Part shown: positions 25,256 through 34,137 of the stretch, piece after piece | How positions within the stretch are numbered: the stretch's first letter is position 1 | Layout: each line of letters starts with the position of its first letter | Assembly (NCBI GenBank): GCA_902532675.1 | Contig: CACAIY010000011.1 | Span: forward strand, 1 to 41,336 | Length of the DNA stretch: 41,336 bases | Origin: an uncultured SAR86 cluster bacterium | Lineage (GTDB): Bacteria; Pseudomonadota; Gammaproteobacteria; Magnimaribacterales; Magnimaribacteraceae | Direction of reading: 5' to 3' | Translations under genes and position numbers: made by a program | Notes under the pieces: model-generated | Seen by the model: only the letters and a program-made list of their open reading frames with translations | What the model was told of the DNA's origin: nothing | The model's database searches: none

Positions 25256-26536
25256 TTGAAAATTAAATATATATATTCTGCTTGTCTAGAAGTAGAAACA
25301 GAAGATTTAAGAATCCTTATGGACCCATGGTTTACTGATGGAATCTATGAAGGTTCTTGGTATCAGTTTCCAAAAATAGATCCTTTCAAATATATTTCAA
25401 AACCTGATGCAATTTATATTTCTCATATTCATCCAGATCATTATGATCCGATATTCTTGAGAAAGCTTTTTAAAAAATTTGGTGAAATTCCAATATATAT
25501 ACCTGATTTAAAACAAAACTTCCTTAAACTTAGAGCACAGTTTGACGGGTTTAATACAATTCCGATTAAAGAAAAATGTTTTGGGGGAACAAGATTAGTA
25601 ATACAACCAAATTACACTGATAGTCTATCTGACATAGATTCTTCTCTTTACATTTTTGATAAAAGTTCAAATAAAAGCTTTTTAAATCTTAATGATTGTA
25701 TTTATCAAGAAAGTTTAACCGACATTCTTAAAGACCTAATAGCTCAGGACACAAAGAATTTAGATTGCTTAGCTCTAGGATATATGGGGGCCGGACCATA
25801 TCCCCAAACATTTTATGATATCAATGACAGAGATAGGTTGATTTCTGAGGCTGAAAAGAAGAAAAATAAATTCTTTGAAAGTTATAAAAAATTCACAAAG
25901 CATTTTGATGCTGAGTTTAACTTACCATTTGCTGGCGAATATTTTCTAGGCTCTAACTTAACTCATCTAAATAATTACAGAGGCAATCCAGATGCTATAG
26001 AGGTAAAGAATTTTGACGAAAGGGCCTTAGTGTTAAATCCTGGAGGTTCAATTGACTTAGTTAATAAATATATTGATGACGAGAGAACTATAGGCCTTAA
26101 TCAAGAAGAACTCGACAAATTTTTGATCGAGATACGTGGTAAAAGAATGAAATATGAAAATGATATTAATATTCCATTTACTGATATCAATTTTCTTCGT
26201 CTGCTTAAATCAGCTCTGATTAAAGCTTCCTCCAAGTCTGAGTATCAAGGAGAATATTCGTTTTTATTTTCTATTAAGGAAAATGAAAACATTAAGAAGC
26301 GATATTTATGCAATATAAATAATCTAGTTATAGAAGAAATATCTCTTAATGAGGAATTAAATATAAAAAAATATTCTGAGATTATTATAGATTATAGATA
26401 TCTTTTTGGCTTGCTAACGACAATTTATCACTGGGATAATGCAGCTATAGGTTCACATTATGATACTAGAAAATATCCAAAAGATTTTTATAGTAGAGAA
26501 ATAATAAATTACCTTAATTTTTTTAGTGCCATTTAA
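25256..26536 (+). CDS. CMAH-like metallo-beta-lactamase-fold protein without Rieske domain
   Basis: The 426-residue protein has a metallo-beta-lactamase-type site H57-x-H59-x-D61-H62 (SHIHPDHYD). The surrounding order, LMDPWFTDG...EGSWYQFP, then PDAIYISHIHPDH, then FNLPFAGEYF and ALVLNPGGSIDL, resembles the C-terminal region of CMP-N-acetylneuraminate hydroxylase (TDPWLSG, ADLIYISHLHSDH, YCPFAGYF, TPRPGATLDL as I recall it). The Rieske iron-sulphur domain of CMAH is absent. The alternative is an UlaG-like hydrolase. The start is TTG 25256: the upstream frame has a stop at 25217 and no ATG, and the first strand would be lost from the next ATG. Confidence 0.65.
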   Translation: MKIKYIYSACLEVETEDLRILMDPWFTDGIYEGSWYQFPKIDPFKYISKPDAIYISHIHPDHYDPIFLRKLFKKFGEIPIYIPDLKQNFLKLRAQFDGFNTIPIKEKCFGGTRLVIQPNYTDSLSDIDSSLYIFDKSSNKSFLNLNDCIYQESLTDILKDLIAQDTKNLDCLALGYMGAGPYPQTFYDINDRDRLISEAEKKKNKFFESYKKFTKHFDAEFNLPFAGEYFLGSNLTHLNNYRGNPDAIEVKNFDERALVLNPGGSIDLVNKYIDDERTIGLNQEELDKFLIEIRGKRMKYENDINIPFTDINFLRLLKSALIKASSKSEYQGEYSFLFSIKENENIKKRYLCNINNLVIEEISLNEELNIKKYSEIIIDYRYLFGLLTTIYHWDNAAIGSHYDTRKYPKDFYSREIINYLNFFSAI

Positions 26537-26553
26537 TTAGGAATTTTTGAATT

Positions 26554-27288
26554 TTGAGTCGAATCGTATTAAGAATGGATGATGTTGGTGCAAGCACTAA
26601 GCACTTTGAGGTTTATTCAAAAAAAATATTTGGTAACTTCTTATTCCTTAAATATCTTCCTTATTTTAGAGCTTGGGGAGTGTATGAAGAAATAGGAGGA
26701 GATGAATGGTCTGAAATCATAGAATTTTTAGATAAACATGACGCTAAGATGACTGTAGGCATCACTGCCTCATGGGTTGAAAAAGATGGTTCTATGACAC
26801 CATTTCCTGAGAAGTATCCTGAACAGTCCGATATTCTAAAAGAAGCACATAATCTCGGAGTGATAGAAATTGCTAACCACGGCTTGACCCATTGTGTAGT
26901 CGGTAAACATTTACCTAAACTTTTTTCTTCAAACAGGAAGTTTCATAGAGAATTTTGGGACTGGCTTCCTCAGTCTGAACACGACTTTCATGTTGCAACA
27001 TCTCAATCTATATTGAAGGAATGGCTGGGATATCCATGCGATATTCTAATTCCACCTGGCAATGTTTATTCGATGAAAACAGTCAAAGCATGTCAAGAAA
27101 ATGGAATTTCAGCAATAAATAGTTCTATTAATCTAGAACAAAATCACAATATTAAATATATAGAAGATAAGAATGTAGATGCATTTCATGATAGGGAGAT
27201 TGTGTTGTACGGAAAATCCTGGCTTTTTGATAAGATCAAAAAATATAAAGAAATGGAAACAAGTTTTTGTTTCTTGAAAGAACTGTAA
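26554..27288 (+). CDS. Polysaccharide deacetylase-like protein
   Basis: The 244-residue product has the NodB-type metal site: D9/D10 in RMDDVG, H109 and H113 in NHGLTH, and IPPGN further on. Such enzymes remove acetyl groups from GlcNAc-type sugars or amino sugars. No signal peptide is seen, so it likely acts in the cytoplasm on a precursor or lipid-linked intermediate. The start is TTG 26554, supported by TTAGGA 11 bases upstream. It sits beside the CMAH-like gene, suggesting joint modification of an N-acyl group; this is inference. Confidence 0.75.
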   Translation: MSRIVLRMDDVGASTKHFEVYSKKIFGNFLFLKYLPYFRAWGVYEEIGGDEWSEIIEFLDKHDAKMTVGITASWVEKDGSMTPFPEKYPEQSDILKEAHNLGVIEIANHGLTHCVVGKHLPKLFSSNRKFHREFWDWLPQSEHDFHVATSQSILKEWLGYPCDILIPPGNVYSMKTVKACQENGISAINSSINLEQNHNIKYIEDKNVDAFHDREIVLYGKSWLFDKIKKYKEMETSFCFLKEL

Positions 27289-27303
27289 TAGGAAGCAATA
27301 GAA

Positions 27304-27387
27304 ATGAAACCAAATAAAGTCCTACAACTAATTTTGAACATTGACTATAATGAAAACATCAAATTAGTATCTTTACAGGTCGTTTAA
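27304..27387 (+). CDS. Possible 27-residue peptide in the gap before the methyltransferase block
   Basis: An ATG preceded by AGGAA at 9 bases distance opens a 27-codon frame (MKPNKVLQLILNIDYNENIK...) ending in TAA. The ribosome-binding site is better than at most genes here, but the peptide has no recognised family and could be the decayed start of a lost gene. Confidence 0.25.
   Translation: MKPNKVLQLILNIDYNENIKLVSLQVV
27346..27351 (+). promoter_or_regulatory. TATAAT -10-like box, weak -35
   Basis: A perfect TATAAT lies about 100 bases before the methyltransferase at 27451, in the 162-base gap 27289-27450. No good -35 hexamer is found 16-18 bases upstream. It could start a transcript for the methyltransferase block, but in DNA this AT-rich such boxes occur by chance. 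Confidence 0.25.
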
Positions 27388-27450
27388 ATAAGGTAATAGT
27401 CAATTGTAAAACACTACTAGGAACCCTAAGAAAACAAGGTACATTCAATT

Positions 27451-28542
27451 ATGGAAGAAAATAACAGGCCTCAGCTTATCTCGAAAGAGGATTTCCTGTC
27501 TATCATGGACAGTGAACTCAATGATGAAAATAGTTACCTAGCTGGTTGGTATCCCAATAAAATTATTGAAGGCAAGGGCATTGGCTCTATCAGGCCCTGG
27601 ACTAAAGAAGGAAGGAAGCATCATAATTTCACCCATGATTTTTATACTGCACTAGTTTGGCTTAAATTATGGAAATTAAAAAGATTTGAAAATACTGCCT
27701 GGAATTTAGATGAGAATATAATTAAAAAAGTTTCTCAGCATTTGAAAACATTAATAAATGTTGCAATAGATGAGATAGATGAGATAGAAGAAGTATTAGT
27801 TGATAAAGGCGATGTTAAAGACTTTTTTGTCAATTATGATCCTCAAATAGTTGCTAAATATACCGCTACGGATTATCTATTTCAAAATATTACAAATAGA
27901 AAGATAAAAAACGTACTTGATTTCGGTTCTGGTCTTGGCAGACAAGCTATGCAATGGGATACAGGAGTAAACCTTTTTAGTATTGATGCAATTCAAAGCC
28001 TATATCTTTTGCAAAATAGAATCTATTCCATTTTATTTCCTGATAGATTGATTGAATATTGTGCTAATAAAGAAGCTTTTTCAAATATTGATCTTTCAGA
28101 AGACAAAAATAATATTTATCACATGCCTACATGGAATATGGACTTAATACCAGACAATTCAATGGATTTAATTATTTGTGTTCAAGTTTTGAATGAAATT
28201 GATGAGAAAACAGTTAGATTTGCTCTAAATCAATTTAAAAGAATTGCAAGGAAAGATTGTGTATTATTTGTTAGAGATCATGAAAATTACACACCGGCAC
28301 TGAAAACAAGAGTTGGAAAGATACTATTAGAGCATGGTTTCGAATGCGTATATCGATATCAGGGGCTAGCCTCTGATATGGAAGGAGTACCAAGAGTTTG
28401 GTCTAATAGTGGTTATAAAAGCAGTTTAAAGAACCGTGTCAAGAGGACGATTGACTATCCTAATACTTATGGTGACTTTCTTCCCAAAGCAATTATTAAA
28501 TCGATTTACTATAAGCTTCGGGATATAGGTTTACCAATTTAA
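27451..28542 (+). CDS. SAM-dependent methyltransferase with extra N-terminal region
   Basis: A class I methyltransferase domain starts near residue 150 with motif I VLDFGSGLGRQA, followed by MDLIICVQVLNEIDE and a post-motif strand. The first 150 residues (including WTKEGRKHHNFTHDFYTAL) are unlike any family I know. The 363-residue protein may O-methylate a sugar in the glycan, as suggested by its neighbours, but no acceptor is visible. It is the first of three consecutive methyltransferases. Confidence 0.7.
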   Translation: MEENNRPQLISKEDFLSIMDSELNDENSYLAGWYPNKIIEGKGIGSIRPWTKEGRKHHNFTHDFYTALVWLKLWKLKRFENTAWNLDENIIKKVSQHLKTLINVAIDEIDEIEEVLVDKGDVKDFFVNYDPQIVAKYTATDYLFQNITNRKIKNVLDFGSGLGRQAMQWDTGVNLFSIDAIQSLYLLQNRIYSILFPDRLIEYCANKEAFSNIDLSEDKNNIYHMPTWNMDLIPDNSMDLIICVQVLNEIDEKTVRFALNQFKRIARKDCVLFVRDHENYTPALKTRVGKILLEHGFECVYRYQGLASDMEGVPRVWSNSGYKSSLKNRVKRTIDYPNTYGDFLPKAIIKSIYYKLRDIGLPI

Positions 28543-28566
28543 GATAAAACCTTTGAAGGTTTTATC
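28543..28566 (+). terminator. Perfect hairpin directly after the methyltransferase stop
   Basis: GATAAAACC-TTTGAA-GGTTTTATC forms a 10-bp stem (11 with a closing T-A) with a 2-4 base loop, beginning the base after the TAA at 28540-28542. There is no clean T-run after it, so it may be a weak terminator, an RNA-stabilising hairpin or an attenuator between the methyltransferase genes. Confidence 0.5.
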
Positions 28567-28585
28567 TATGCAACTTATCTTATAA

Positions 28586-29224
28586 ATGATGCATAGTTTG
28601 AGGAGAGATAGCTTAGATAGGCTTTTGGAGGCCAATAGAGAACTTTTTAAAGGTAAGATTCTAGATTTAGGTGGAAAAAAAGAAGGGAAAAGAGGGAGCT
28701 TTGATATATCTAAATACAGTAAAGATGTTACATATTTAAATATAGATATCTCATCAAATCCTGATATACATTCCTCGGCTGATAAAATTCCTGTAGAAGA
28801 TTTTTATTATGATTGTGTAATAGCAACAGAGTTATTGGAATATATATCAGATCCGAAGAAGGTAATGGGTGAGATTCATAGAGTTACAAAGAAAAATGGT
28901 CGAGTTTTTATTTCAGTACCTCTTCTCCATCCAATACACGGAGATTTTGAATTTGATAGATTAAGATTTACAGAAGGTTATCTTGTTAACTTATTTAAAG
29001 AGGTAGGATTTGCAGACCAAGAAATCCATATTATGGGCTCCGTAGGATCTGTAATATTTGATATCTTAAAGGTAAGTTTTGGATATGCAGGAAGTTCTAG
29101 GTTTAGAGGGCTTGCTAGTTATTTATTATTTTTATTTAAACCTTTCTTTAGCTTATTAGATAGAATGACTGAAAATCATAAGAGTTTCATCAATACAGGT
29201 TATTTTGTAGTCCTCAAGAAATAA
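28586..29224 (+). CDS. Class I SAM methyltransferase (type 11-like)
   Basis: The 212-residue protein has SAM motif I ILDLGGKKEGKRG, an acidic strand NIDISSNPDIH, and DCVIATELLEYISDPKKVMGE matching the motif IV region of methyltransferase type 11 proteins. A hydrophobic stretch (SYLLFLFKPFFSLL) near 175-188 could touch the membrane. Acceptor unknown; context indicates glycan or lipid-linked sugar. Confidence 0.75.
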   Translation: MMHSLRRDSLDRLLEANRELFKGKILDLGGKKEGKRGSFDISKYSKDVTYLNIDISSNPDIHSSADKIPVEDFYYDCVIATELLEYISDPKKVMGEIHRVTKKNGRVFISVPLLHPIHGDFEFDRLRFTEGYLVNLFKEVGFADQEIHIMGSVGSVIFDILKVSFGYAGSSRFRGLASYLLFLFKPFFSLLDRMTENHKSFINTGYFVVLKK

Positions 29225-29230
29225 AAAATT

Positions 29231-30130
29231 ATGAATAATACACCCAATAAATACAATAATATTTCTGTCGATATAGACAGATTATTTGAGATTGAGCCTG
29301 AGGCGATAAGGCTTAAGCCCAGAAGAAAGATCTATAGACTAGTTGTTAGATATTCATCAGCTATTCTTATTAAGTTGGGTTTGTATGAAGTGCTTGTTGA
29401 AATAGGTTTTATTAGAAAATGGTTTCTTGATTTTAAAGAATATTGGTATAACTGTCTGAATGGTAGACCGTTATACCTCCACGATTTCTATTATTTACTT
29501 GGTTCATATAGATCAAAGTTCGCTAGTGTAGAAACACCCGATCACGCTACTAACGAGGAATTTCTTGAATCTTGGCAAAGCAGTGAAACTGTCTACATGC
29601 TTTTTGGGGCAGTAAGGAGATTCTCTAGAACCCCTCTAATTTCTAGACAATTTGAAAAATACATCAGAAATAATGATGCAGTCCTTGAATATGGCTGTGG
29701 TATTGCACCAATAACAACATCCCTTTTGAAAGTTGGGAAAAAAAGAAACTTAGATCTTACTATAGCTGACATAAGACAACTAAATTTTCATTACGCGAAA
29801 TATAATCTTAGTTCTCTAGTTAAATCATTTGAGATAGTACCAAATAGTGTTGAGGACTTACCTCAAAAATATAATGTAATAATCATGATTACTGTAATGG
29901 AACATTTACCCAATCCTTTAGAGACCATTAGAAATATTACAAAGTTTCTAGAACCAGGTGGAATCCTATTTTTTGATTATCATGCTGATGATGGCGATGG
30001 ACAGGATACCATTGAAGCCATAGAACAGAAGAAGGATGTTCTTGACTATATATCCAATAATTATTCAATCACTAAGGGATCAATTGATTATGAAAATACT
30101 ATGGGTATAACTGTAGTAAAGAAGAATTAA
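29231..30130 (+). CDS. Class I SAM methyltransferase
   Basis: The methyltransferase domain begins near residue 150 with motif I AVLEYGCGIAPITT and continues with LTIADIRQ, VIIMITVMEHLPNP and FLEPGGILFFDYH. The N-terminal half (SAILIKLGLYEVLVEIGFIRK, YWYNCLNGRPLYLHDFYYL) is aromatic and basic and may bind the glycan acceptor. 299 residues. Together with the two preceding genes it forms a methyltransferase trio. Confidence 0.75.
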   Translation: MNNTPNKYNNISVDIDRLFEIEPEAIRLKPRRKIYRLVVRYSSAILIKLGLYEVLVEIGFIRKWFLDFKEYWYNCLNGRPLYLHDFYYLLGSYRSKFASVETPDHATNEEFLESWQSSETVYMLFGAVRRFSRTPLISRQFEKYIRNNDAVLEYGCGIAPITTSLLKVGKKRNLDLTIADIRQLNFHYAKYNLSSLVKSFEIVPNSVEDLPQKYNVIIMITVMEHLPNPLETIRNITKFLEPGGILFFDYHADDGDGQDTIEAIEQKKDVLDYISNNYSITKGSIDYENTMGITVVKKN

Positions 30131-30160
30131 CCAAACTCCGGTAAAAATACTTTATCCAAA

Positions 30161-31129
30161 ATGAAATTAAATATCCTGACGGAGTTAAAAAGTGAACCTT
30201 GGGGAGGAGGAAATCAGTTCTTAAAGGCACTACGAGATGAATCCAAAAGATCTAATACTTATTCTGAAAATATTGAGAATGCCCAGATAATTCTCTTTAA
30301 TAGTCACCACAATCCAAATAGAGTCTTAGAATTAAGGAAAAAGTTTAAAAAACATATATTTGTTCATAGAGTAGATGGACCAATGTCTTACAGAGGTAGA
30401 AGTGGCGTAAAGCTAGATAGAAAAATTTTTTATCTAAATAGTTTAGTCGCTGATGGTACTGTTTTTCAGTCTGATTGGAGCCGCAATCAAACAATTAATG
30501 AGAATCTAAATTTCTCTTCGAATAATGCCGTAATTCATAATGCTCCAGATCCAAGAATATTTCATAAGAAGAAAGAAAAATTAAATCAACCCGAAAACCG
30601 GAAGATTAAATTAATATCCAGCTCTTGGTCTAACAACCCACAAAAAGGTTTTAATTTTTATCATTATTTAGATAAACACCTTGATTTTGATAAATACTCT
30701 ATGTCATTTGCTGGAAACGCAGATAAATCTTTTAATAGGATAAGAATGTTAGGGAAGCTAGATTCAACAGAGTTAGCAGAACAGCTAAGAGAGCATGATA
30801 TTTTTATATTTGCTAGTGAAAGGGAAGCCTGTTCTAATAGTCTATTAGAGGCCTTGCACTGTGGTTTACCCGTAGTGTGCAGAGACTCATCCAGCAATCC
30901 AGAAGTGGTTAAAAAGGGAGGTATTTTCTTTGATGATAAGCATGAAATGTTAAGAAAAATAGATATTCTCGCAAAAGATAATCTGAAATTTAAAGAGAAT
31001 ATTAGAGTGAAAGGTATTTCTGAAGTGCTTGAAGATTATACGAAGTTCTTCTCAACATTGAAGGTAGATAATAATAAAAGAAAACTAACTTTTAATAATA
31101 AAATAAGATATAGACTAGGATTAGTATGA
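30161..31129 (+). CDS. Family 4 glycosyltransferase
   Basis: This 322-residue GT-B retaining transferase has the donor-site E-x7-E motif as EACSNSLLE in EREACSNSLLEALHCGLPV. The N-terminal domain is short, consistent with the 322-residue length; the EPWGGGNQFLKAL start matches sugar-acceptor loops of GT4 proteins. Donor and acceptor cannot be read. The stop overlaps the gmd start (ATGA). Confidence 0.8.
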   Translation: MKLNILTELKSEPWGGGNQFLKALRDESKRSNTYSENIENAQIILFNSHHNPNRVLELRKKFKKHIFVHRVDGPMSYRGRSGVKLDRKIFYLNSLVADGTVFQSDWSRNQTINENLNFSSNNAVIHNAPDPRIFHKKKEKLNQPENRKIKLISSSWSNNPQKGFNFYHYLDKHLDFDKYSMSFAGNADKSFNRIRMLGKLDSTELAEQLREHDIFIFASEREACSNSLLEALHCGLPVVCRDSSSNPEVVKKGGIFFDDKHEMLRKIDILAKDNLKFKENIRVKGISEVLEDYTKFFSTLKVDNNKRKLTFNNKIRYRLGLV

Positions 31130-32145
31130 AAACTGCAATAATTTCTGGAATCTGCGGACAGGATGGGGCTTATTTAGCTCAATTACTTCTATCTAAAGGA
31201 TATAAAGTTGTTGGCGCAGAGAGAAGAAGTGCGAGCGGATCGGCCTGGAGACTAGAAAAGTTAGGAATAGATGATGAAGTAACTATAGAAGAGTTTGAAT
31301 TAATTGAATCTTCAACTGCATTAAAAATATTAGATAAACACAAACCTGATGAATTTTACAATCTAGCTGCTCAGTCATTTGTTAAGGCTTCTTTTGATAT
31401 TCCTGTTTTTACTGGAAACACAACCGGACTAGGTGTTACTAGAATGCTTGAGGCGATAAGGTCATATAATGACCGGATTAAATTTTATCAGGCCTCTAGT
31501 TCTGAAATGTTTGGTAAAGTAATAGAAACTCCTCAAACAGAAAATACTCCTTTTTATCCTAGAAGTCCTTATGCAGTAGCAAAGGCTTATGGACATTGGA
31601 TGACTGTTAATTACAGAGAGTCTTACGATATGTTCTGTTGTTCAGGGATATTGTTCAATCATGAATCTCCATTAAGAGGAGAAGAGTTTGTAACTAGAAA
31701 AATAACTTCTCAACTTAGTAAGATTAAGTTAGGTTTAATAGATACACTTGAATTGGGAAACCTTGAAGCTAGAAGGGATTGGGGCTTTGCAGGAGATTAT
31801 GTTAAGGCTATGAACATGATGTTATTACAAGAAAAGCCTGACGACTATGTTGTAGCTACAGGAGAGACGCATTCCGTTGCTGAATTTGTAGAAAGAGCTG
31901 CTTCATATCTAGGTATAGATTTAGTTTGGGAAGGAGAAGGAAAGAATCAACAAGGATTAGATAAAAATAATAATAATGTCATTGTTAAGGTGAATGAAGA
32001 TTTTTACAGACCGGCTGAAGTAGACACTCTAATAGGAGATTCATCGAAAGCTAACAAAGTTTTGAATTGGAAACCAGAATGCTCCTTTGATAACTTAGTA
32101 GAAATGATGGTCAAAGAAGATTTAGATGGTCTAGAAAATAAATAG
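31126..32145 (+). CDS. gmd: GDP-mannose 4,6-dehydratase
   Basis: Gmd converts GDP-mannose to GDP-4-keto-6-deoxymannose, precursor of GDP-fucose, GDP-rhamnose or GDP-perosamine. The 339-residue SDR has SGICGQDGAYLAQLL, NLAAQSFVKASFD, SSSEMFGKVIETPQ, FYPRSPYAVAK (Y-x3-K) and LFNHESPLRG, all characteristic. No downstream reductase (Fcl/Rmd) or perosamine aminotransferase is recognised in the window, so the final sugar is open. Confidence 0.92.
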   Translation: MKTAIISGICGQDGAYLAQLLLSKGYKVVGAERRSASGSAWRLEKLGIDDEVTIEEFELIESSTALKILDKHKPDEFYNLAAQSFVKASFDIPVFTGNTTGLGVTRMLEAIRSYNDRIKFYQASSSEMFGKVIETPQTENTPFYPRSPYAVAKAYGHWMTVNYRESYDMFCCSGILFNHESPLRGEEFVTRKITSQLSKIKLGLIDTLELGNLEARRDWGFAGDYVKAMNMMLLQEKPDDYVVATGETHSVAEFVERAASYLGIDLVWEGEGKNQQGLDKNNNNVIVKVNEDFYRPAEVDTLIGDSSKANKVLNWKPECSFDNLVEMMVKEDLDGLENK

Positions 32146-33236
32146 TGCTAAGAAATTTCTTAAGAGGCATCTTGTACAACCTTAGTGGTTTTAAAACCCC
32201 AAGCAGTTGGCTGCCTCATTCAAAGCTCTATATAAAATCTGAGAATTCCAATTGGGTCTTAGATACTATTAAAGAAGAAATGTTGGGCGTTTGTCAGGAA
32301 CTGTCTATTCCAGTAGTGCAAGAGAAGTTTGGATATAAGCTTAAGGACCAAAGTATTTTTTATACCAGTAAATATGAAGTTCTAGAAAATTTTAAAAGAC
32401 AGAATAATAAAATAGCTTTTCCTTATTATCATGGCGACCCTTCGTTAGACAATAAATTTAAAAAATTAGTCGAGTCTATAGAAATGAATCACCAATGGAT
32501 AGATAGGATCCAGGTAAGTCATAGTCAAATAGAACAATTAATTTTAAATACAGGAATAGAAGAATCAAAGATTCATAAAATACCTATTAGCATAGATATT
32601 AATAAATTTGATCTTCGCGGAGATCAGGAAAAAGAGAGAATAAGAGAGGTTTTAAATATTCCAACTTCAGAAATCTTGATTGGCTCATTTCAAAAGGATG
32701 GGAATGGATGGGGAGAAGGAAAAGAACCTAAACTGATTAAAGGGCCTGATATTTTCTTAACGGTAGCAAAAGCTTTAAAGGATAAATATGATAACTTGAG
32801 TGTTCTTCTAACTGGTCCAGCTAGAGGCTATATGAAGAAAGGATTGTCTGAATTAGGCATACCTTATTATCATTATTTCTTAAAAGATTATTCTGACATA
32901 TCTGATTTTTATAAGGCATTAGATTTATATCTAATAACATCTAGAGAAGAGGGCGGACCAAGAGCTATTTTGGAATCAATGGCTTCTGGAGTTCCCTTAG
33001 TAACAACAAAGGTTGGCCAGGCCATTGATCTAGTTAGGCATAATAAAAATGCTTGGATGGCGGAATCAAATAATACAGATGAACTCGTACATTGGTGTGA
33101 GCATGTAATTGATGGTTTTAACTCGTATGAAGAAATTCTTTATAATGCAAGAAAAACTGCAGAGGAAAATTCATACGATCAGCAAATAATTCTATGGAGG
33201 CAATTCATGAATGGTTTTGTAAATAAAAATGTTTAA
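32145..33236 (+). CDS. Family 4 glycosyltransferase
   Basis: The 363-residue GT-B enzyme carries the E-x7-E motif EGGPRAILE (in REEGGPRAILESMASGVP) and an N-terminal domain with KIAFPYYHGDPS and HKIPISIDINKFD. The start is GTG 32145, overlapping the last base of the gmd stop. It overlaps the next gene by 8 bases. Confidence 0.8.
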   Translation: MLRNFLRGILYNLSGFKTPSSWLPHSKLYIKSENSNWVLDTIKEEMLGVCQELSIPVVQEKFGYKLKDQSIFYTSKYEVLENFKRQNNKIAFPYYHGDPSLDNKFKKLVESIEMNHQWIDRIQVSHSQIEQLILNTGIEESKIHKIPISIDINKFDLRGDQEKERIREVLNIPTSEILIGSFQKDGNGWGEGKEPKLIKGPDIFLTVAKALKDKYDNLSVLLTGPARGYMKKGLSELGIPYYHYFLKDYSDISDFYKALDLYLITSREEGGPRAILESMASGVPLVTTKVGQAIDLVRHNKNAWMAESNNTDELVHWCEHVIDGFNSYEEILYNARKTAEENSYDQQIILWRQFMNGFVNKNV

Positions 33237-34071
33237 GTCAATTAAAAGAAAATTTAAGAAATTGTTACAACTTATAGGCTATTGGTTAGTAGACTTAGGT
33301 AAACCAGACTCCCCATTTTCTAAGACCAATTTATCTTTTGATACTTATATAAGATTAGCAAAAGAAGCTAGTAACGAGAAATATGATGAAATAGATAGTT
33401 ATGAAGCTTTATTAGGCTTTAAAGTAGATAAATCATGGTTAGATGAATTGGCTTTGCATACACAAATAGTTATAAAAGACTCTAAACTTTGCTATGCGCA
33501 TGGGAGAGTACTTTATTCATCTCTTTCTTCCTATCTAACTAATTTAAACCAAAAGAATGTAGACGAAGAAATAACTATCCTAGAAACAGGCACAGCTAGA
33601 GGATATTCTGCTATATGTATGGCTAAGGCATTAAAGGACAACGGGTTTGGAGGAAAAATTTTAACTTTTGACTTAATACCTAATGAAAAAAAGATGTTTT
33701 GGAACTGTATAGATGACCAAGATGGAGCCAAAACTAGGCTAGAATTATTAAATCCTTGGAAAGAATTACTAGATGAACATATTATATTTATAGAAGGTGA
33801 CACAAGACATACGTTAAAATCCTGTTCATTGGGAAGAGTAAATTTTGCTTTCTTAGATGGAGCCCATACTTACGAAGATGTAATGTTTGAGTTCTTTCAA
33901 ATCAAGGATAAACAATTGGAAGGTGATGTAATTGTTTATGATGATTACTCAAACAACTTATTTCCTGGCATTGTTAAAGCCGTTGATCATATCTGTAAAG
34001 AGTATAAATATGAAAGGAAAGATATTTTTGCAGCAGACAACAGGGCTTACGTAATAGCAACAAAGAAATAG
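33229..34071 (+). CDS. Class I SAM methyltransferase (Methyltransf_24-like)
   Basis: The SAM site is ILETGTARGYSAICMA near residue 122, followed by LTFDLIP, FIEGDTRHTL, and FAFLDGAHTYEDV plus DVIVYDDY, the order seen in CmcI/TylF-type and Methyltransf_24 proteins that O-methylate sugars. The N-terminus is strongly basic (MFKSIKRKFKKLL), perhaps peripheral-membrane. 280 residues. Followed by a 66-base gap. Confidence 0.75.
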   Translation: MFKSIKRKFKKLLQLIGYWLVDLGKPDSPFSKTNLSFDTYIRLAKEASNEKYDEIDSYEALLGFKVDKSWLDELALHTQIVIKDSKLCYAHGRVLYSSLSSYLTNLNQKNVDEEITILETGTARGYSAICMAKALKDNGFGGKILTFDLIPNEKKMFWNCIDDQDGAKTRLELLNPWKELLDEHIIFIEGDTRHTLKSCSLGRVNFAFLDGAHTYEDVMFEFFQIKDKQLEGDVIVYDDYSNNLFPGIVKAVDHICKEYKYERKDIFAADNRAYVIATKK

Positions 34072-34137
34072 TATGAAAATATTCTTTAAACAAAATTTAA
34101 ATTGACTATTTTTTATTGATAGAGAGGCCATAAATAA

